NCBI GenBank assembly: GCA_900465665.1
Contig: UBJO01000049.1
Coordinates: 1 to 64,000 of the forward strand
Reading direction: 5' to 3'
DNA: 64,000 nucleotides
From: Hyphomicrobiales bacterium
GTDB taxonomy: Bacteria > Pseudomonadota > Alphaproteobacteria > Rhizobiales > Rhizobiaceae
In this document: in pieces, positions 1 through 8,420 of the stretch
Numbering within the stretch: position 1 is the stretch's first letter
Layout of the letters: the number at the start of each line of letters is the position of its first letter
Made by a program: the position numbers and the translations under genes
The notes under the pieces: generated by a model
The model's database searches: none
What the model saw: the letters and a program-made list of their open reading frames with translations, nothing else
Told to the model about the DNA's origin: nothing

Positions 1-124
1 GGGTTGGGGAGGGGTCTTCGTGTCGCGCTGTGCATTATTTGATTAAATATTTGTCAAATGCCCAAATCGGGAGCAAGTTCGATTGTGGCCATTTTGTGGC
101 CCGCGAATCCTAGGAGGGGATTAC

Positions 125-1582
125 ATGACATCTGGCAATCCGTCGCCCTCGTTGTACAACGAGGATCTGGCGCCCGCTCGGGAGAGGAAGTGGGGCGCCT
201 TCAGCATCTTCAACGTCTGGACCTCGGACGTTCACAGCCTGTGGGGCTATTATCTCGCCGCCAGTCTTTTTCTTCTGTGCGGCAGCTTCATCAATTTCGT
301 CATCGCAATCGGCCTCGGTTCGCTTGTGATCTTCGTACTGATGAGCCTCGTCGGCAATGCCGGCGTGAAAACCGGCGTGCCGTTCCCGGTGCTCGCCCGC
401 GCCTCCTTCGGCACCTTCGGCGCCAATGCGCCGGCGCTGGTGCGCGCGGTCGTCGCCTGCTTCTGGTACGGCGCGCAGACGGCCGCCGCTTCTGGCGCCA
501 TCGTGGCGCTCCTGATCCGCAACGAGAACATTCTCGCCTTCCACCAGAACAGCCATTTCCTCGGCCATTCGACGCTGGAGGTGATCTGCTACGTCATCGT
601 CTGGGCGCTGCAGCTTTTGATCATCCAGCGCGGCATGGAAACGGTGCGCAAGTTCCAGGATTGGGCCGGGCCGGCCGTCTGGATCATGATGCTCGTCTTG
701 GCTGTCTATCTCGTCGTCAAGGCCGGCACTTTCTCCTTCGGCAGCGAAATCCCGCGCGATGTGCTGATCGAAAAGACCAAGGATGCCGGCGTTCCCTATG
801 AACCGGGCACCCTGCCTGCACTCGCCGCCGTCGCCGCTACCTGGATCACCTATTTCGCGGCCCTCTATCTGAACTTCTGCGATTTCTCGCGCTACGCCAA
901 GGATGTGAAGACGCTGCGAAAGGGCAATCTCTGGGGCCTGCCGATCAACCTGCTCGCTTTCTGCCTGGTCGCGGGCGTGACCACCACGGCGGCCTTCACC
1001 GTCTATGGCGAGGTGCTGCTGCATCCCGAAGCCATCTCGGCCAAGTTCGACAGCTGGTTCCTGGCACTTCTCGCAGCGCTCACCTTCGCGGTGGCGACGC
1101 TCGGGATCAACGTCGTCGCCAACTTCGTCTCGCCGGCTTTCGACTTCTCCAACGTCTTCCCGCGCCACATCAGCTTCAAGCGCGGTGGCTATATCGCGGC
1201 GTTGATCGCGCTGGTGCTCTACCCCTTCGCCCCCTGGGAGACGGGTGCCGCCCACTTCGTCAACTTCATCGGCTCGACCATGGGGCCGATCTTCGGGGTG
1301 ATGATGGTGGATTACTATCTCATCAGAAAGGGCGAGCTCGACGTCGCGGCGCTCTACCGCGAGGACGGTGAATTCCGCTTCCAGAGCGGTTGGCATGTGA
1401 ACGCCTTCATCGCCTTTGCGATCGGCGCGCTCTTCTCCTCCATCCTGCCGACCTTCACCTCTGTCCTGCCGGAATGGTGGGGTACCTATGGCTGGTTCTT
1501 CGGCGTCGGCATCGGCGGCGGGGTCTATTATCTCCTGCGCATGACCACCCGCGGCTCCGCCGTCGGTGCGGCATCGCGATAA
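125..1582 (+). CDS. NCS1-family nucleobase/cytosine-type cation symporter
   Basis: A 485-residue inner-membrane permease of the nucleobase:cation symporter-1 family, which imports cytosine, purines, uracil, allantoin or related compounds. The protein begins with a polar segment holding the family-typical N-D/E-D-L-A-P pattern (NEDLAPA, about residues 11-17), followed by roughly twelve hydrophobic segments. The ATG at 125 was chosen because a strong AGGAGG-type ribosome site lies just before it (about 112-118); an upstream in-frame ATG at 83 lacks one. A perfect-stem terminator follows the stop, so the gene is monocistronic. The substrate cannot be told from the sequence, and no catabolic gene is adjacent. 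Confidence 0.85.
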   Translation: MTSGNPSPSLYNEDLAPARERKWGAFSIFNVWTSDVHSLWGYYLAASLFLLCGSFINFVIAIGLGSLVIFVLMSLVGNAGVKTGVPFPVLARASFGTFGANAPALVRAVVACFWYGAQTAAASGAIVALLIRNENILAFHQNSHFLGHSTLEVICYVIVWALQLLIIQRGMETVRKFQDWAGPAVWIMMLVLAVYLVVKAGTFSFGSEIPRDVLIEKTKDAGVPYEPGTLPALAAVAATWITYFAALYLNFCDFSRYAKDVKTLRKGNLWGLPINLLAFCLVAGVTTTAAFTVYGEVLLHPEAISAKFDSWFLALLAALTFAVATLGINVVANFVSPAFDFSNVFPRHISFKRGGYIAALIALVLYPFAPWETGAAHFVNFIGSTMGPIFGVMMVDYYLIRKGELDVAALYREDGEFRFQSGWHVNAFIAFAIGALFSSILPTFTSVLPEWWGTYGWFFGVGIGGGVYYLLRMTTRGSAVGAASR

Positions 1583-1586
1583 ATGC

Positions 1587-1615
1587 AGTGCCCGGCTTCG
1601 GCCGGGCACTTTTCT
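1587..1615 (+). terminator. intrinsic terminator of the NCS1 permease gene
   Basis: A perfect 10-bp stem (1587-1596 with 1601-1610) closed by a TTCG tetraloop and followed by a T-rich tract. It starts 5 nt after the permease stop codon. Confidence 0.85.
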
Positions 1616-1721
1616 TCGCAACGGATGCGGCTGCCTGCATCCATTTTCTTCACTCCCGTCCGTTCCATCCACGCGACCTTTGCTCTAAAGCCCTTCCAAC
1701 AGAATTGGAAAAGGCAGCGCA

Positions 1722-2525
1722 ATGGGCTTCTCGATCACCACCTGGAACATCAATTCGGTCCGGCTGCGCATGCCGATCGTCGAGCAGCTCTTCCTCAAGC
1801 ATCGCCCCGATATCATCTGCCTGCAGGAAACCAAGGTGCCGAACGAGCTGTTCCCCTTGGCGCCGCTGAAGGCCATGGGCTACGAGCACATCATAATCCA
1901 TGGCCAGAAGGGCTATCACGGGGTGGCGATCGCCTCGCGCTTTCCGCTGGTCGAGGATCACAGCACCGATTACTGCAAGGTCGGCGATGCCCGGCATATC
2001 TCGGCGGTGTTCGAGCGCGGCGGCAAGCGTATCCGCATCCATAATTTCTATGTGCCAGCCGGCGGCGACGAGCCGGACCGGGCGATCAATCCGAAATTCG
2101 GCCACAAGCTCGATTTCATCGAGGAGATGAAGCTCTTGAAGGCCGATGGCGAGGCCAATACCTCGGCGATCCTCGTGGGCGATCTCAATATCGCGCCGAT
2201 GGAGCACGACGTCTGGTCGCACAAGCAGCTGCTGAAGATCGTCAGCCACACGCCTGTCGAGACCGAGGGCCTGCTTGATGTCATGAAGCGCGGCCAGTGG
2301 CTCGACCTGATGCGCCAGAACGTGCCGGAGACACAGAAGCTCTATACGTGGTGGAGCTACCGCGCCAAGGATTGGGAAGCGGCGGATCGTGGTCGGCGTC
2401 TTGACCATATCTGGTCGTCGCGCGATCTTGGGCCGCATCTGCAGCGCATCGAGATCCTGAAAGAGGCGCGCGGCTGGGACCGGCCGTCCGACCACGTTCC
2501 GGTGACGGCGCATTTCGATCTCTAA
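1722..2525 (+). CDS. xthA: exodeoxyribonuclease III (AP endonuclease)
   Basis: A 267-residue protein of the ExoIII branch of the EEP nuclease superfamily, which cleaves at abasic sites in base-excision repair. Diagnostic motifs appear in order: the N-terminal WNINS metal/DNA motif, LQETK with the catalytic glutamate, GDLNIAP, the RLDHIW segment and the C-terminal SDHVPV with the catalytic Asp-His. Length is normal for the family. It stands alone between a terminator and a convergent regulator gene. Confidence 0.95.
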   Translation: MGFSITTWNINSVRLRMPIVEQLFLKHRPDIICLQETKVPNELFPLAPLKAMGYEHIIIHGQKGYHGVAIASRFPLVEDHSTDYCKVGDARHISAVFERGGKRIRIHNFYVPAGGDEPDRAINPKFGHKLDFIEEMKLLKADGEANTSAILVGDLNIAPMEHDVWSHKQLLKIVSHTPVETEGLLDVMKRGQWLDLMRQNVPETQKLYTWWSYRAKDWEAADRGRRLDHIWSSRDLGPHLQRIEILKEARGWDRPSDHVPVTAHFDL

Positions 2526-2544
2526 GGGTCGTTAGGCAGGCGCC

Positions 2545-3000
2545 TCAGGCGAAGCGGTGAAGCTCGGCGGCGGCCTTGGCCGCCAATGCCGCGATATTGT
2601 CGCGGATGCGCTGCTGGATCAGCAAAGCCGCATCCGGATATTCCTCGATCAGCCGGTGAAACAGCGCGCGGGTGATGCGGATGATTGCCGTGTCCTCGCG
2701 AGCGATCGCCGTGAACTTGCGCTCGACGAGCGTGACCAGCGCAAGCTCCGACAAAAGCGTGCCGGACCCGACAACCGCCTGAACCTCAGGCTTGTTGTCG
2801 CGTCCGGTGTGGCTGAGTTCAACACTGCCGCTGACGATGACGTAGGCGCTGTCGGCGGGAGAGCTTTCGCGAAAAAGCATCTGCCCGTTCGAAATCACGC
2901 GCCGATCCGCGCCGAAGGCGATCAGCCGCAGCTGATCCTCCGACATTCCGTTGAAAAGCGGAAGCTGCGCGAGCAGCTGGATATCGTCATTCAGCGCCAT
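2545..3000 (-). CDS. stand-alone cyclic-nucleotide-binding domain protein
   Basis: A 151-residue protein made of one cNMP-binding (Crp-type beta-roll) domain and a short C-terminal helix. It has no helix-turn-helix, so it is probably not a DNA-binding Crp/Fnr regulator itself. It lies 2 nt after the stop of the response-regulator gene, so translation is likely coupled. From memory of Brucella, the otpR regulator is co-transcribed with a similar protein annotated as a cAMP-dependent kinase regulatory subunit (BMEI0067), and this pair looks orthologous. Whether it binds cAMP or cGMP cannot be told. The canonical phosphate-binding cassette is only partly recognisable. Confidence 0.8.
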   Translation of the reverse strand: MALNDDIQLLAQLPLFNGMSEDQLRLIAFGADRRVISNGQMLFRESSPADSAYVIVSGSVELSHTGRDNKPEVQAVVGSGTLLSELALVTLVERKFTAIAREDTAIIRITRALFHRLIEEYPDAALLIQQRIRDNIAALAAKAAAELHRFA

Positions 3001-3002
3001 GA

Positions 3003-3686
3003 TTACGGAACGATCTTGTAGCCGCCGTTTTCCGTGACCAGGATTTCGGCGTTCGACGGATCGCGCTCGATCTTCTGGCGCAGGCGGTAGACGTGGGTTT
3101 CGAGCGTGTGGGTGGTGACGCCGGAATTGTAGCCCCAGACTTCTTCGAGCAGCACGTCGCGGGTGACGACCTTCTGTTCGGCGCGGTAGAGATAACGGAT
3201 GATCGCCGCCTCCTTTTCGGTGAGGCGGATCTTCTGACCGTTTTCCGTGGTCAGCAACTTCTGGCTCGGCTTGAAGACATAGGGTCCGACACTGAAGGTG
3301 GCGTCCTCGCTCTGCTCGTGCTGGCGCAGCTGCACGCGGATGCGGGCAAGCAGAACCGCGAAGCGGAACGGCTTCGTCACATAGTCGTTGGCGCCGGCCT
3401 CGAGGCCGAGAATGGTATCGCTATCGGTGTCATGGCCCGTCAGCATGATGATCGGCGCCTTGAGGCCGCCCTTGCGCAACAGCTTCACAGCCTCGCGCCC
3501 ATCCATGTCGGGAAGGCCCACATCCATGATCAGGAGATCGATGGCCGTCGCGCGGGCGCGTTCGACGCCCTTGGCAGCCGTGGATTCCTGGAGAACCGTG
3601 AACTCGTCATAGAGCGAGAGCTGCTCCGTGAGGGTCTCGCGGAGGTCGTCGTCATCATCCACCAACAAAATGGTGCGTGCTGTCAT
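3003..3686 (-). CDS. cenR: OmpR/PhoB-family response regulator, CenR/OtpR-like
   Basis: A 227-residue regulator with an N-terminal receiver domain (acidic cluster near residues 10-14, phospho-acceptor Asp55 in LLIMD, Lys in VTKPF) and a C-terminal winged-helix DNA-binding domain ending in NGGYKIVP. No histidine kinase is adjacent. The neighbours are a cNMP-domain protein immediately downstream and an L,D-transpeptidase divergently upstream. This matches the Brucella otpR (cenR) neighbourhood, where the regulator controls envelope integrity and beta-lactam tolerance. The family call is firm. The symbol rests on context and general resemblance. Confidence 0.8.
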   Translation of the reverse strand: MTARTILLVDDDDDLRETLTEQLSLYDEFTVLQESTAAKGVERARATAIDLLIMDVGLPDMDGREAVKLLRKGGLKAPIIMLTGHDTDSDTILGLEAGANDYVTKPFRFAVLLARIRVQLRQHEQSEDATFSVGPYVFKPSQKLLTTENGQKIRLTEKEAAIIRYLYRAEQKVVTRDVLLEEVWGYNSGVTTHTLETHVYRLRQKIERDPSNAEILVTENGGYKIVP

Positions 3687-3831
3687 GCGGCTATGTCCCT
3701 CGCCATCTGGTCCCCTTACTCCTACGCCAACTTGAGAGTGTTGGCAAAGATCAGGATACCAAGCTGTTGTCGTATATGGTGCTATATGATTTCAATCATT
3801 GCCCCGGCAATTGCAAAAACATGTGAGAAAC

Positions 3832-4380
3832 ATGGAAAAAACAAGGCGGAAACCGTCTATACAACCAACGATCATCACGGTTAGACCCGCACCGGGGCAG
3901 AAAAGCCGGGCTTTGCTGCAATTCGGCACAGTCGTGATACCCGCGGCAGTTGGTCGCTCCGGGCGCACCACACGCAAGCGTGAGGGTGATGGGGCCACTC
4001 CGATCGCCGAAATGCGGCTGATTTCGGGTTTCGTGCGCGGCGAAAAAACCTCCGGTTTGCGAACGCGGCTACCGATTCGCCTTATCCGCGAGGACATGCT
4101 CTGGTGCGATCAGCCTGATGACGCCAACTACAACAGACCAGTCAAGGCGCCGTTCAGCAAAAGTCACGAAAAGATGAAGCGCGACGACGGGCTCTATGAC
4201 GTCTGCCTCGTCATGGACTGGAATGTCACCTCGCGCGCCCGCAATCGCGGCTCGGCGATCTTCTTCCATCTGATCCGCCCCGGCTACCAGCCGACGGAGG
4301 GCTGCATCGCCATTCACCCGCGCGACATGAACCGCATCCTGCCCTACTTGCGCAAGGGCACCGTCGTCAGGGTTTTGTAG
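3832..4380 (+). CDS. L,D-transpeptidase (YkuD domain) family protein
   Basis: A 182-residue protein with a YkuD-type domain. The conserved His (in FFHLIRP) and the cysteine motif TEGCIAI, corresponding to the family's S/T-x-G-C-h-R/A signature, are near the C terminus. Such enzymes make 3-3 peptidoglycan cross-links or attach proteins to peptidoglycan, both common in Rhizobiales. No clear signal peptide is visible: the N terminus is basic and not hydrophobic. The ATG at 3832 has GTGAGAA before it and is preferred to the in-frame TTG at 3799. It is divergent from the cenR-like gene and may be regulated by it. Confidence 0.8.
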   Translation: MEKTRRKPSIQPTIITVRPAPGQKSRALLQFGTVVIPAAVGRSGRTTRKREGDGATPIAEMRLISGFVRGEKTSGLRTRLPIRLIREDMLWCDQPDDANYNRPVKAPFSKSHEKMKRDDGLYDVCLVMDWNVTSRARNRGSAIFFHLIRPGYQPTEGCIAIHPRDMNRILPYLRKGTVVRVL

Positions 4381-4467
4381 TCTTCAGCCAGGGAGCAGGG
4401 GTGATATCGCGCGCCGCCTGACCTATATGCAATGCGACCGACGCCCGGGCTGAGAGGCGTTTTGGGA

Positions 4468-4488
4468 AACGGCGGGATACCCGCCGTT
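4468..4488 (+). other. perfect stem-loop in the aldo/keto reductase leader
   Basis: A 9-bp perfect inverted repeat with a 3-nt loop, 43 nt before the GTG start of the reductase. No T-tract follows, so it is not a standard terminator. It could stabilise the mRNA or control translation. Confidence 0.4.
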
Positions 4489-4530
4489 CAACACGCCCCG
4501 TTCCATTCATCGCTTTCGCGGAGATTTATT

Positions 4531-5361
4531 GTGGCACAGCAATCCATCATTACGTTTCACGACGGACATTCCATTCCCCAGGTCGGCCTCGGCGTCTGGC
4601 AGACACCCAACGACATGGCGGCACCCGCGGTGCGCGCTGCTATCGAAGCCGGCTATCGCCATGTCGATACGGCCGCCGTCTACGAAAACGAAGAGGGCGT
4701 CGGCGAGGGCATCCGCTCGTCGGGCGTCGACCGCAAGGACATCTTTCTGACGACCAAGCTCTGGAACGCCGACCAGGGCTACGACACGACGCTGAAGGCC
4801 TTCGACAAGAGCCTGAAGCGCCTCGGCACCGATTATGTCGACCTCTACCTCATCCACTGGCCGGCGCCGAACCGCGACGCCTATGTCGATACGTGGAAAG
4901 CCTTCATCAAGCTGCGCGAGGAAGGCCGGGCGAAATCGATCGGTGTCTCGAATTTCTATCCTGAACATATCGAGCGACTGATTGCAGAGACCGGCGTCGT
5001 GCCCGTCATCAACCAGATCGAGCTGCATCCGGACTTCCAACAGAAGGTGGCGCAGGAAGCGCACAAGAAGCTCAACATTGCCACGCAGTCCTGGAGCCCG
5101 CTCGGCCAGGGCAAGCTGATCGCCCACCCACTTCTTGCCAAGATCGCCGAGAAGCACGGCAAGACGCCGGCGCAGGTGATCATCCGCTGGCACATGGATA
5201 GCGGCCTCGTCGTCATCCCGAAATCGGTAACGCCGTCGCGCATCGTCGAGAACTTCCAGGTCTTCGACTTCAAGCTCGATGGCGATGACATGGCCGAGAT
5301 CGCCAAGCTCGACAGCAGCTCGGCGCGCATGGGTCCGGACCCGAAGACGGCGACGTTCTAA
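4531..5361 (+). CDS. aldo/keto reductase
   Basis: A 276-residue NADPH-dependent aldo/keto reductase of the short bacterial (AKR5/2,5-diketo-D-gluconate reductase-like) type. The catalytic tetrad is visible: Asp in VDTA, Tyr in VYENE, Lys in TTKLW and His in LIHWP. The NADP-binding signature IPKSVTPSRI is near the C terminus. The GTG at 4531 is chosen because GGAG lies 8 nt upstream and the protein then starts just before the first strand. Upstream in-frame codons encode an atypical sequence. The substrate is unknown. Confidence 0.88.
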   Translation: MAQQSIITFHDGHSIPQVGLGVWQTPNDMAAPAVRAAIEAGYRHVDTAAVYENEEGVGEGIRSSGVDRKDIFLTTKLWNADQGYDTTLKAFDKSLKRLGTDYVDLYLIHWPAPNRDAYVDTWKAFIKLREEGRAKSIGVSNFYPEHIERLIAETGVVPVINQIELHPDFQQKVAQEAHKKLNIATQSWSPLGQGKLIAHPLLAKIAEKHGKTPAQVIIRWHMDSGLVVIPKSVTPSRIVENFQVFDFKLDGDDMAEIAKLDSSSARMGPDPKTATF

Positions 5362-5380
5362 GGATTTGAATTGAGGGTTT

Positions 5381-5407
5381 GGGCCTGGAGCTTGTGGCTC
5401 TAGGCCC
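5381..5407. terminator. hairpin between convergent genes
   Basis: An 11-bp stem with one wobble pair (5381-5391 with 5397-5407) between the ends of the aldo/keto reductase and DUF2585 genes. It overlaps the DUF2585 stop codon. There is no T-run on either side, so efficient intrinsic termination is uncertain. Confidence 0.35.
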
Positions 5408-5987
5408 CGCCCTGCCAGGTCTTCACCGCCTCCAGCGGCCAGACCAGCATCAGCACGTTGAGCGTCAGGTTGTCCCGGATCATGTAGCCGGTGAATATCT
5501 CAAAGAAGATGGCGATCGTGACCGTCAGCCAGACCGGCGCGCGCCAGGCGAAGAAGAAGCCGAGCACCATGAACACCGTGTCCATCGCCGAGTTCAGAAT
5601 GCTGTCGCCGTAGTAGTCGAGCGAGATCGTCGCCGTGCGATAGCGGTCGATGATGATCGGCGAGTTTTCGAGTAGCTCCCAGCCGGATTCGATCACCAGC
5701 GCCAGAAGCAGCTTCATCGCGATCGGCTTTCCGCGCAGCACGAGGTGCGCCAGGCCGTAGAACAGGAAGCCGTGGATGATATGGGACGGCGTGTACCAGT
5801 CCGACATGTGCTGCGAGTTGCCGCTGGAATTGACAGTGCCCTCCCACAGCTTGACGTAGCCGCAGGTGCAGATCGGCGTGCGCCCCATCAGATATTCGGC
5901 GAGGATCTGCGCGATGAGCACCGCGGCGCAGGCGATGAACCAGTAGGTCTGGTGCCTGGCTCTTTCAGTCGCCTGAAGCGCCGTCAC
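5400..5987 (-). CDS. DUF2585 (UPF0314) family membrane protein
   Basis: A 195-residue membrane protein with about five hydrophobic segments and the polar motif CTCGYVKLWEG between the first two. It also has HMSDWYTPSHIIHG and ESGWELLENSP, features of the UPF0314 family of Rhizobiales. The function is not known. Its start overlaps the end of the yciB gene by 4 nt (ATGA), so the two are co-translated. Confidence 0.8.
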   Translation of the reverse strand: MTALQATERARHQTYWFIACAAVLIAQILAEYLMGRTPICTCGYVKLWEGTVNSSGNSQHMSDWYTPSHIIHGFLFYGLAHLVLRGKPIAMKLLLALVIESGWELLENSPIIIDRYRTATISLDYYGDSILNSAMDTVFMVLGFFFAWRAPVWLTVTIAIFFEIFTGYMIRDNLTLNVLMLVWPLEAVKTWQGGA

Positions 5988-6628
5988 TGGCCGGCCTCGC
6001 CCTCGGGCGCGATCGTGTGCTTCATGATGACAGGCATCTGCGCCAGCGTGAACAGGATGGTGATCGGCATCGTGCCCCAGACCTTGAAGGCGACCCAGGT
6101 GTCGTCAGAGAAATTGCGCCAGACGACTTCGTTGAGCACCGCCAGGAACAGGAAGAACACGCCCCAGCGAACGGTGAGCTTGCGCCAGCCTTCGGCATCG
6201 AGCTGAAAGGCGGCGTTGAAGACATAGCCGAGCAACGACTTGCCGAAGAGCAGCCCGCCGAGCAGCGTGAGGCCGAACAACGAATTGATGATCGTCGGCT
6301 TCATCTTGATGAAGGTCTCGTCCTGCAGGTAGATCGACAGCGAGCCGAAGATCAGGACGACGATACCCGAGACGAAGGGCATGATCGGCAGATGGCGCAG
6401 CACGACCTTGGAGATGACCAGCGAGATCACCGTCGCCGCCATGAACAGCGCGGTCGCGACGAATAGCGGGCCGCCGAGGGAACCCAGAACCGGGAACTTC
6501 TCCACCAGCCAGGGGCCGCGCAGATTGGCGAAGAAGAAGATCAGCAGCGGCCCGAGCTCCAGCGCCAGCTTGAGCATCGGGTGATGCTTGTCTGTCGCCG
6601 ACGGGGTGATATCGCTCTCGGTCGTCAT
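5984..6628 (-). CDS. yciB: septation protein A / YciB family inner-membrane protein
   Basis: A 214-residue protein with five or six membrane spans. It has the YciB/IspZ hallmarks: LGPLLIFFFAN near the N terminus, and WRKLTVRWGVFFLFLAVLNE with WVAFKVWG near the C terminus. The family is needed for intracellular spread and septation in Shigella and for envelope integrity in E. coli. It is the first gene of a two-gene unit with DUF2585 and follows dapF-mtaB-ftsY after a 133-nt gap, an arrangement typical of rhizobia. Confidence 0.88.
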   Translation of the reverse strand: MTTESDITPSATDKHHPMLKLALELGPLLIFFFANLRGPWLVEKFPVLGSLGGPLFVATALFMAATVISLVISKVVLRHLPIMPFVSGIVVLIFGSLSIYLQDETFIKMKPTIINSLFGLTLLGGLLFGKSLLGYVFNAAFQLDAEGWRKLTVRWGVFFLFLAVLNEVVWRNFSDDTWVAFKVWGTMPITILFTLAQMPVIMKHTIAPEGEAGQ

Positions 6629-6761
6629 GAGGTCCCTAATCCGTTCCCTAACCAGTCTTTGTCGTCAGTTCTTATCGTCAGTCTCTATCCCGGACGCTTG
6701 CGCGCCCTTGCGGGCATATCTGTGGCATCAATCGCTTTTGACGGCAATGGCGACGATTTGA

Positions 6762-8405
6762 TCAGCCCCGCGCGTCGCCGAGGCCCGCGATCGCATGGGC
6801 GAAATCCTCGGCCTCGAAGGGCTCCAGATCGTCCACGCCCTCGCCGACGCCGATGAAATAGACCGGCAGCTTGTGCTTGGCGGAGATGGCGACGAGGATG
6901 CCGCCGCGCGCCGTGCCGTCGAGCTTGGTCATGATCAGCCCATTGACGCCCGCGACGTTGCGGAAGATCTCGACCTGGCTCAACGCATTCTGGCCGGTGG
7001 TGGCGTCGAGCGTCTGCAACACGGTGTGCGGCGCGTCCGGATCGAGCTTGCCAAGCACGCGCACGATCTTCTCGAGCTCGGCCATCAGCTCCGTCTTGTT
7101 CTGCAGGCGGCCGGCTGTGTCGATGATCAGCACATCGCATTTTTTCTGCTTGGCCTGCTCGAAAGCATCATAGGCAAGCCCCGCCGCATCGGCGCCGAGC
7201 TTGGTGCCGATGAATTCCGACTTGGTGCGGTCGGCCCAGATCTTCAGCTGCTCGATCGCCGCCGCGCGGAATGTATCTCCGGCCGCGACCATCACCTTCA
7301 GCCCAGCGCCGGAAAGCTTGGCGGCGAGCTTGCCGATGGTGGTGGTCTTGCCGGTACCGTTGACGCCGACAACCAGGATGACATGCGGCTTGTGGCTGAG
7401 ATCGAGCTGCAGCGGCTTGGCCACCGGCTTCAACACCTTGGTGATCTCGGCTGCCATGATGCGGCTCACATCCTCGCCCGACACGTCCTTGCCGTAGCGT
7501 TCCGACGCCAGCGTATCGGTGACGCGCAGTGCCGTCTCGACGCCGAGATCGGCCTGGATCAGGAGGTCCTCGAGATCCTGCAACGTGTCGTCGTCGAGCT
7601 TGCGCTTGGTGAAGAGCGCGGAGATCTGGCCGGTCAGCTGCGACGAGGTGCGGGCAAGGCCGGCGCGCAGGCGCTGGAACCAGTTGAGCTTGGCCGGGGG
7701 GACGATGGTGACGGGTTCGGGGGTCTCGTTGGCGGTGGAGAAGCCCTTGGGGAGGATGGGAGAGTCGGAGTCGGTCTGAGTTGGTTCGGGGGCGTCGATA
7801 GAAGCTGGCTCGGCGGGTGTGATACCCCCCTCTGCCCTGCCGGGCATATCCCCCACAGGTGGGGAGATTGGCTGGGCGGGCTCGCTCGCTTCATTCTCGA
7901 CCGTTTCGTCGGTTGACGCCTCGGCCTTGCCACTCTCATCAGCATCAGAGGTCTGGTCGGGCGCCCCCAACGAGTCGATCTCCCCCCTTGTGGGGGAGAT
8001 GTCCGGCAGGACAGAGGGGGGTACCGCGCCCACTGCGCCAACGTCTCCCGCCTCAGCATCAGACTCCGCCTCAGCCTCCAGCAAGGACAACGGCACCAAC
8101 CCGACATCATCTGTCGCCAGCGCCGTCGGCAAATCCTCGGAAACCTCGTCCTCGGCAACACCCTCGCCATCAGCCGAAGGTCCACCCGCGGTCTCCACCT
8201 CCTCCGGCAACACCGGATCGGCGGCAACAGGCAGCTCCTCCACCGGCGCGGACGGCACCGGCGCCGTCACCTCGGCAACAGGTGCCTCCGCAACCGGCTC
8301 GACCGCAACCTCGGGGGCCTTGGTCTCGACCGTATCCGGCGCCTGCTCTTCCACCGTCTTGTCGGGGCCGAAGGTGAAGACCTTTTTGATGAAGCTGAAC
8401 GCCAT
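6762..8405 (-). CDS. ftsY: signal recognition particle receptor FtsY
   Basis: A 547-residue SRP receptor GTPase that docks ribosome-SRP complexes at the inner membrane. The C-terminal NG domain (about residues 245-547) carries GVNGTGKTTT (G1), DTFRAAA, DTAGR (G3) and TKLDGTARGG (G4). The N-terminal ~235 residues form an acidic, low-complexity A domain rich in Ala, Glu, Pro and Val. Two stretches of that domain, about residues 128-143 and 180-194, are encoded by inverted copies of a palindromic repeat and are less acidic than the rest. Third gene of dapF-mtaB-ftsY, 15 nt after mtaB. Confidence 0.95.
   Translation of the reverse strand: MAFSFIKKVFTFGPDKTVEEQAPDTVETKAPEVAVEPVAEAPVAEVTAPVPSAPVEELPVAADPVLPEEVETAGGPSADGEGVAEDEVSEDLPTALATDDVGLVPLSLLEAEAESDAEAGDVGAVGAVPPSVLPDISPTRGEIDSLGAPDQTSDADESGKAEASTDETVENEASEPAQPISPPVGDMPGRAEGGITPAEPASIDAPEPTQTDSDSPILPKGFSTANETPEPVTIVPPAKLNWFQRLRAGLARTSSQLTGQISALFTKRKLDDDTLQDLEDLLIQADLGVETALRVTDTLASERYGKDVSGEDVSRIMAAEITKVLKPVAKPLQLDLSHKPHVILVVGVNGTGKTTTIGKLAAKLSGAGLKVMVAAGDTFRAAAIEQLKIWADRTKSEFIGTKLGADAAGLAYDAFEQAKQKKCDVLIIDTAGRLQNKTELMAELEKIVRVLGKLDPDAPHTVLQTLDATTGQNALSQVEIFRNVAGVNGLIMTKLDGTARGGILVAISAKHKLPVYFIGVGEGVDDLEPFEAEDFAHAIAGLGDARG
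7824..7868 (+). repeat. palindromic repeat element inside ftsY, copy 1
   Basis: About 45 bp starting ACCCCCCTCTG, with a CCTGCCGG core and a CCCCCACAGGTGGGG end. It matches the reverse complement of 7978-8022 at nearly every position. It is read in frame by ftsY (residues about 180-194, SPPVGDMPGRAEGG). The same kind of repeat is familiar from rhizobial intergenic regions. Confidence 0.75.
7978..8022 (-). repeat. palindromic repeat element inside ftsY, copy 2
   Basis: Second copy, inverted relative to 7824-7868, again read in frame by ftsY (residues about 128-143, PSVLPDISPTRGEI). The two copies are read in different orientations and therefore give different peptides, which shows DNA-level mobility rather than protein-level duplication. 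Confidence 0.75.
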
Positions 8406-8420
8406 GAGAATTCCGTCAGG

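Noticed and set aside
4432..4530. CTGAGA-containing leader resembling a TPP riboswitch
   Set aside because: Only the short CTGAGA matches. The conserved second half of the thi-box is absent, and the downstream gene is an aldo/keto reductase.
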